Of a DNA stretch of 64,000 nt, positions 62,280-64,000 are shown piece by piece; position 1 is the stretch's first letter, and the number at the start of each line of letters is the position of its first letter. A program made the translations under genes and the position numbers. The notes below the pieces were generated by a model that did not search any database, had not been told where the DNA came from, and was given only the letters and a program-made list of their open reading frames with translations. This DNA comes from Flavobacteriaceae bacterium MAR_2009_75 (GTDB lineage Bacteria; Bacteroidota; Bacteroidia; Flavobacteriales; Flavobacteriaceae): the NCBI GenBank assembly GCA_002813285.1, contig PHTZ01000001.1, positions 3,967,501 to 4,031,500 of the forward strand, given 5' to 3'.

Positions 62280-64000
62280 ATGATAAAAAGATTTTTCATT
62301 ATTTCAGTTGTATTGGGATTAGCGTCTTGTGGTGGACCCGAATTGCCACAAGAGGTAGCGGCAGAATATGAAGCCCTACCGAAAACACTGGATTTTAATC
62401 AAAATATAAAACCTATTTTATCTGATAAGTGTTATTTATGTCACGGTCCAGATAAGGGTAAAATTGAAGCTGGTTTGCAATTGCATGAAGCTGAATTGGC
62501 ATATTCAGAATTACCGGAATCGCCGGGTAAATATGCTATAGTACCTGGAAAACCGGAAAAAAGTGAACTTTTTCATCGTATTATGAGCGATGACCCAAAT
62601 GTTGTTATGCCATCGCCAAAGTCGCATTTAACCTTAACCGATAGAGAAAAGGCATTACTTACAAAGTGGGTTGCGGATGGTGCCGAATATAAAGATCATT
62701 GGGCATTTTTACCACCTACAAAAGCAAAATTGCCACAGACTAAAAATAGTAATGTGGTAAATGCCATAGATAATTTTGTTTTGGCAAAACTAGAAGCTAA
62801 AGACTTAGAGGCGTCTGAGGAAGCCGATAAGGAGACATTGTTGCGTAGGGTTTCTTTTGATTTAACAGGTTTGCCACCAACCCCGGAAGCAGTACATCGG
62901 TTTGTAAATAACCCTGATGAAAATGCCTACGAACAAGAGGTAGATTCTTTAATGGCATCAAAGCATTACGGCGAACATATGGCTTTGGATTGGATGGATT
63001 TGGCGCGTTATGCAGACACACATGGTTATACCGTTGATCGCTATAGAGATATTTCGATTTGGAGAGATTGGGTCATAAAAGCTTTCAACGAAAACATGCC
63101 GTACGACCAGTTTATAGAATGGCAATTGGCAGGAGATATGCTTGAAAATGCTACCAAAGAGCAAATTTTAGCTACGATCTTCAATAGGCTGCACCCACAA
63201 AATTTAGAGGGTGGTATTGTAGATGAAGAATTTAGGTCAGAGTACGTATCCGATCGCGCAAATGTAACTGGGCAAGGGTTATTGGGGTTAACAGTGGCAT
63301 GTGCTAAATGTCATGATCATAAGTATGATCCCATTTCGCAAAAAAATTACTACGAACTATATAGCTTCTTTAATAATGTGAATGAGACAGGGCAAATTCC
63401 TTGGGATTTTTCAATGCCTGTCCCCACCTTAATGCTTCCTACAGAAGAAGAGGAGCAATTTTTAAGCTATGTCAATAATTTGGTAGAGGATAAGGAAGCG
63501 GTCGTAAAAACAACAGTGGCAAAAGAAAAACCATCCGCTGAAAGATGGATAGCCTCAAAAGGATATAAAAACTTATCTGCCAGCAAGAAGCCAAGTGCGC
63601 TTTTAGTAGATTATGACTTTAATGACGGTCGTTTGTACAACAAAATAAATCCTACGAAAAAAGGGGAAATGCGTACCAATTTTACTAGAAATGAAAAACC
63701 GAACTATGTAGATGGTTTTAAGGGTAAAGGTCTTAAAATGGACGGTGATGTCTGGTTAGATCTAGATGATTTGGGCATCTTTCAGCGCCATGAACCTTTT
63801 AGCATAGGTATTCGAGTGTTTGTTCCGTCCGATTTAGAGGAAGGGGTAATCTTTCATAAAATGCTGGGCACGCGTTTGCATAGTTACCGTGGCTATCATT
63901 TGAATATAAAAGATAATAAGGTTGAAATTTTAATGGCACATGTATGGCCAGATAATGCTATAGTTGAAGAAAGTATAGACGATATTCCTAAAGACAAATG
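62280..64000 (+). CDS. DUF1549-type cytochrome lipoprotein with LamG-like insert (3' end outside window)
   Basis: The frame is open from the ATG at 62280 to the window end (573 complete codons). It starts with a lipoprotein signal (LASC), then a planctomycete-type cytochrome c domain with heme motif CYLCH, then DUF1549 (RRVSFDLTGLPPTPE, DLARYADTHGYTVDRYRDI) with a second motif CAKCH, and a LamG-like beta-sandwich (FNDGRLYNKINP ... GYHLNIKDNKVEILMAHVWPDN). The expected C-terminal DUF1553 lies outside. Such proteins occur with DUF1501 and Gfo/Idh genes in polysaccharide loci of marine bacteria; their redox role is unknown. Confidence 0.92.
   Translation, partial: MIKRFFIISVVLGLASCGGPELPQEVAAEYEALPKTLDFNQNIKPILSDKCYLCHGPDKGKIEAGLQLHEAELAYSELPESPGKYAIVPGKPEKSELFHRIMSDDPNVVMPSPKSHLTLTDREKALLTKWVADGAEYKDHWAFLPPTKAKLPQTKNSNVVNAIDNFVLAKLEAKDLEASEEADKETLLRRVSFDLTGLPPTPEAVHRFVNNPDENAYEQEVDSLMASKHYGEHMALDWMDLARYADTHGYTVDRYRDISIWRDWVIKAFNENMPYDQFIEWQLAGDMLENATKEQILATIFNRLHPQNLEGGIVDEEFRSEYVSDRANVTGQGLLGLTVACAKCHDHKYDPISQKNYYELYSFFNNVNETGQIPWDFSMPVPTLMLPTEEEEQFLSYVNNLVEDKEAVVKTTVAKEKPSAERWIASKGYKNLSASKKPSALLVDYDFNDGRLYNKINPTKKGEMRTNFTRNEKPNYVDGFKGKGLKMDGDVWLDLDDLGIFQRHEPFSIGIRVFVPSDLEEGVIFHKMLGTRLHSYRGYHLNIKDNKVEILMAHVWPDNAIVEESIDDIPKDK

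Noticed and set aside
1-64000. CRISPR arrays
   Set aside because: No set of regularly spaced direct repeats with unique spacers was seen; the tandem elements found are pairs only.

Overview
The window looks like chromosome from a marine flavobacterium (Bacteroidota, Flavobacteriaceae; Zobellia- or Maribacter-like is an inference). The evidence is two SusC/SusD pairs, a hybrid two-component system, TAnnTTTG-type promoter boxes, lipoprotein signals, and genes for breaking down red-algal polysaccharide (an AgaB-like GH16 beta-agarase, a second GH16, three GH29 enzymes, three S1 sulfatases).

Region 1 (1-11.6 kb) is accessory DNA. The 3' part of a GC-rich IS21 element (istA end, istB) abuts a gene that has lost its start. 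Next comes an AT-rich SIR2-HerA anti-phage pair, then a GC-rich island of hairpins, and then a small mobilization module: a two-TM protein, an excisionase-like HTH protein, MobC, a relaxase and a membrane coiled-coil protein. Two consecutive inverted repeats upstream of mobC are a good oriT candidate. A HipBA toxin-antitoxin pair with a clear operator follows. No integrase is visible, so the element, if it is one, is mobilizable or decayed.

Region 2 (11.6-23.3 kb) is a metabolic stretch. It holds an AraC regulator divergent from an outer-membrane protein, a sugar O-acetyltransferase, a cupin lipoprotein, a cyclophilin-like protein, an esterase, a GH3 lipoprotein, a two-subunit molybdenum hydroxylase of the IorAB type and a DUF2383 protein. 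Two spacers of 0.65 and 1.1 kb contain a strong terminator and a decayed peptidase remnant.

Region 3 (23.3-60.4 kb) is a large polysaccharide-utilization locus. A hybrid two-component regulator precedes two overlapping sulfatase genes. A divergent pair follows: GH29 on the minus strand, and GH16-sulfatase-GH29 on the plus strand. Then come a third GH29, SusC/SusD, and a VCBS/ASPIC lipoprotein. On the minus strand lie SusC-SusD-surface binding protein-AgaB-like agarase, a DUF5060 protein, and two tandem AraC regulators. The likely substrate is agar/porphyran: GH16 enzymes cut the chain, sulfatases remove sulfate, GH29 enzymes remove alpha-linked (L-galactose/L-fucose type) ends, and SusCD pairs import oligosaccharides. 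Region 4 (60.8-64 kb) has a Tat-exported Gfo/Idh/MocA oxidoreductase and a truncated DUF1549-type cytochrome lipoprotein.

The main new observation is a pair of eight-base half-sites (consensus near YCATWTGT) spaced exactly 21 bp apart, in the same orientation as the gene. It lies 55-82 bp upstream of six transcription units in the 33-61 kb region, with a weaker example before the hybrid sensor. This is the geometry expected for an AraC-type activator and suggests one regulon tying the PUL together.
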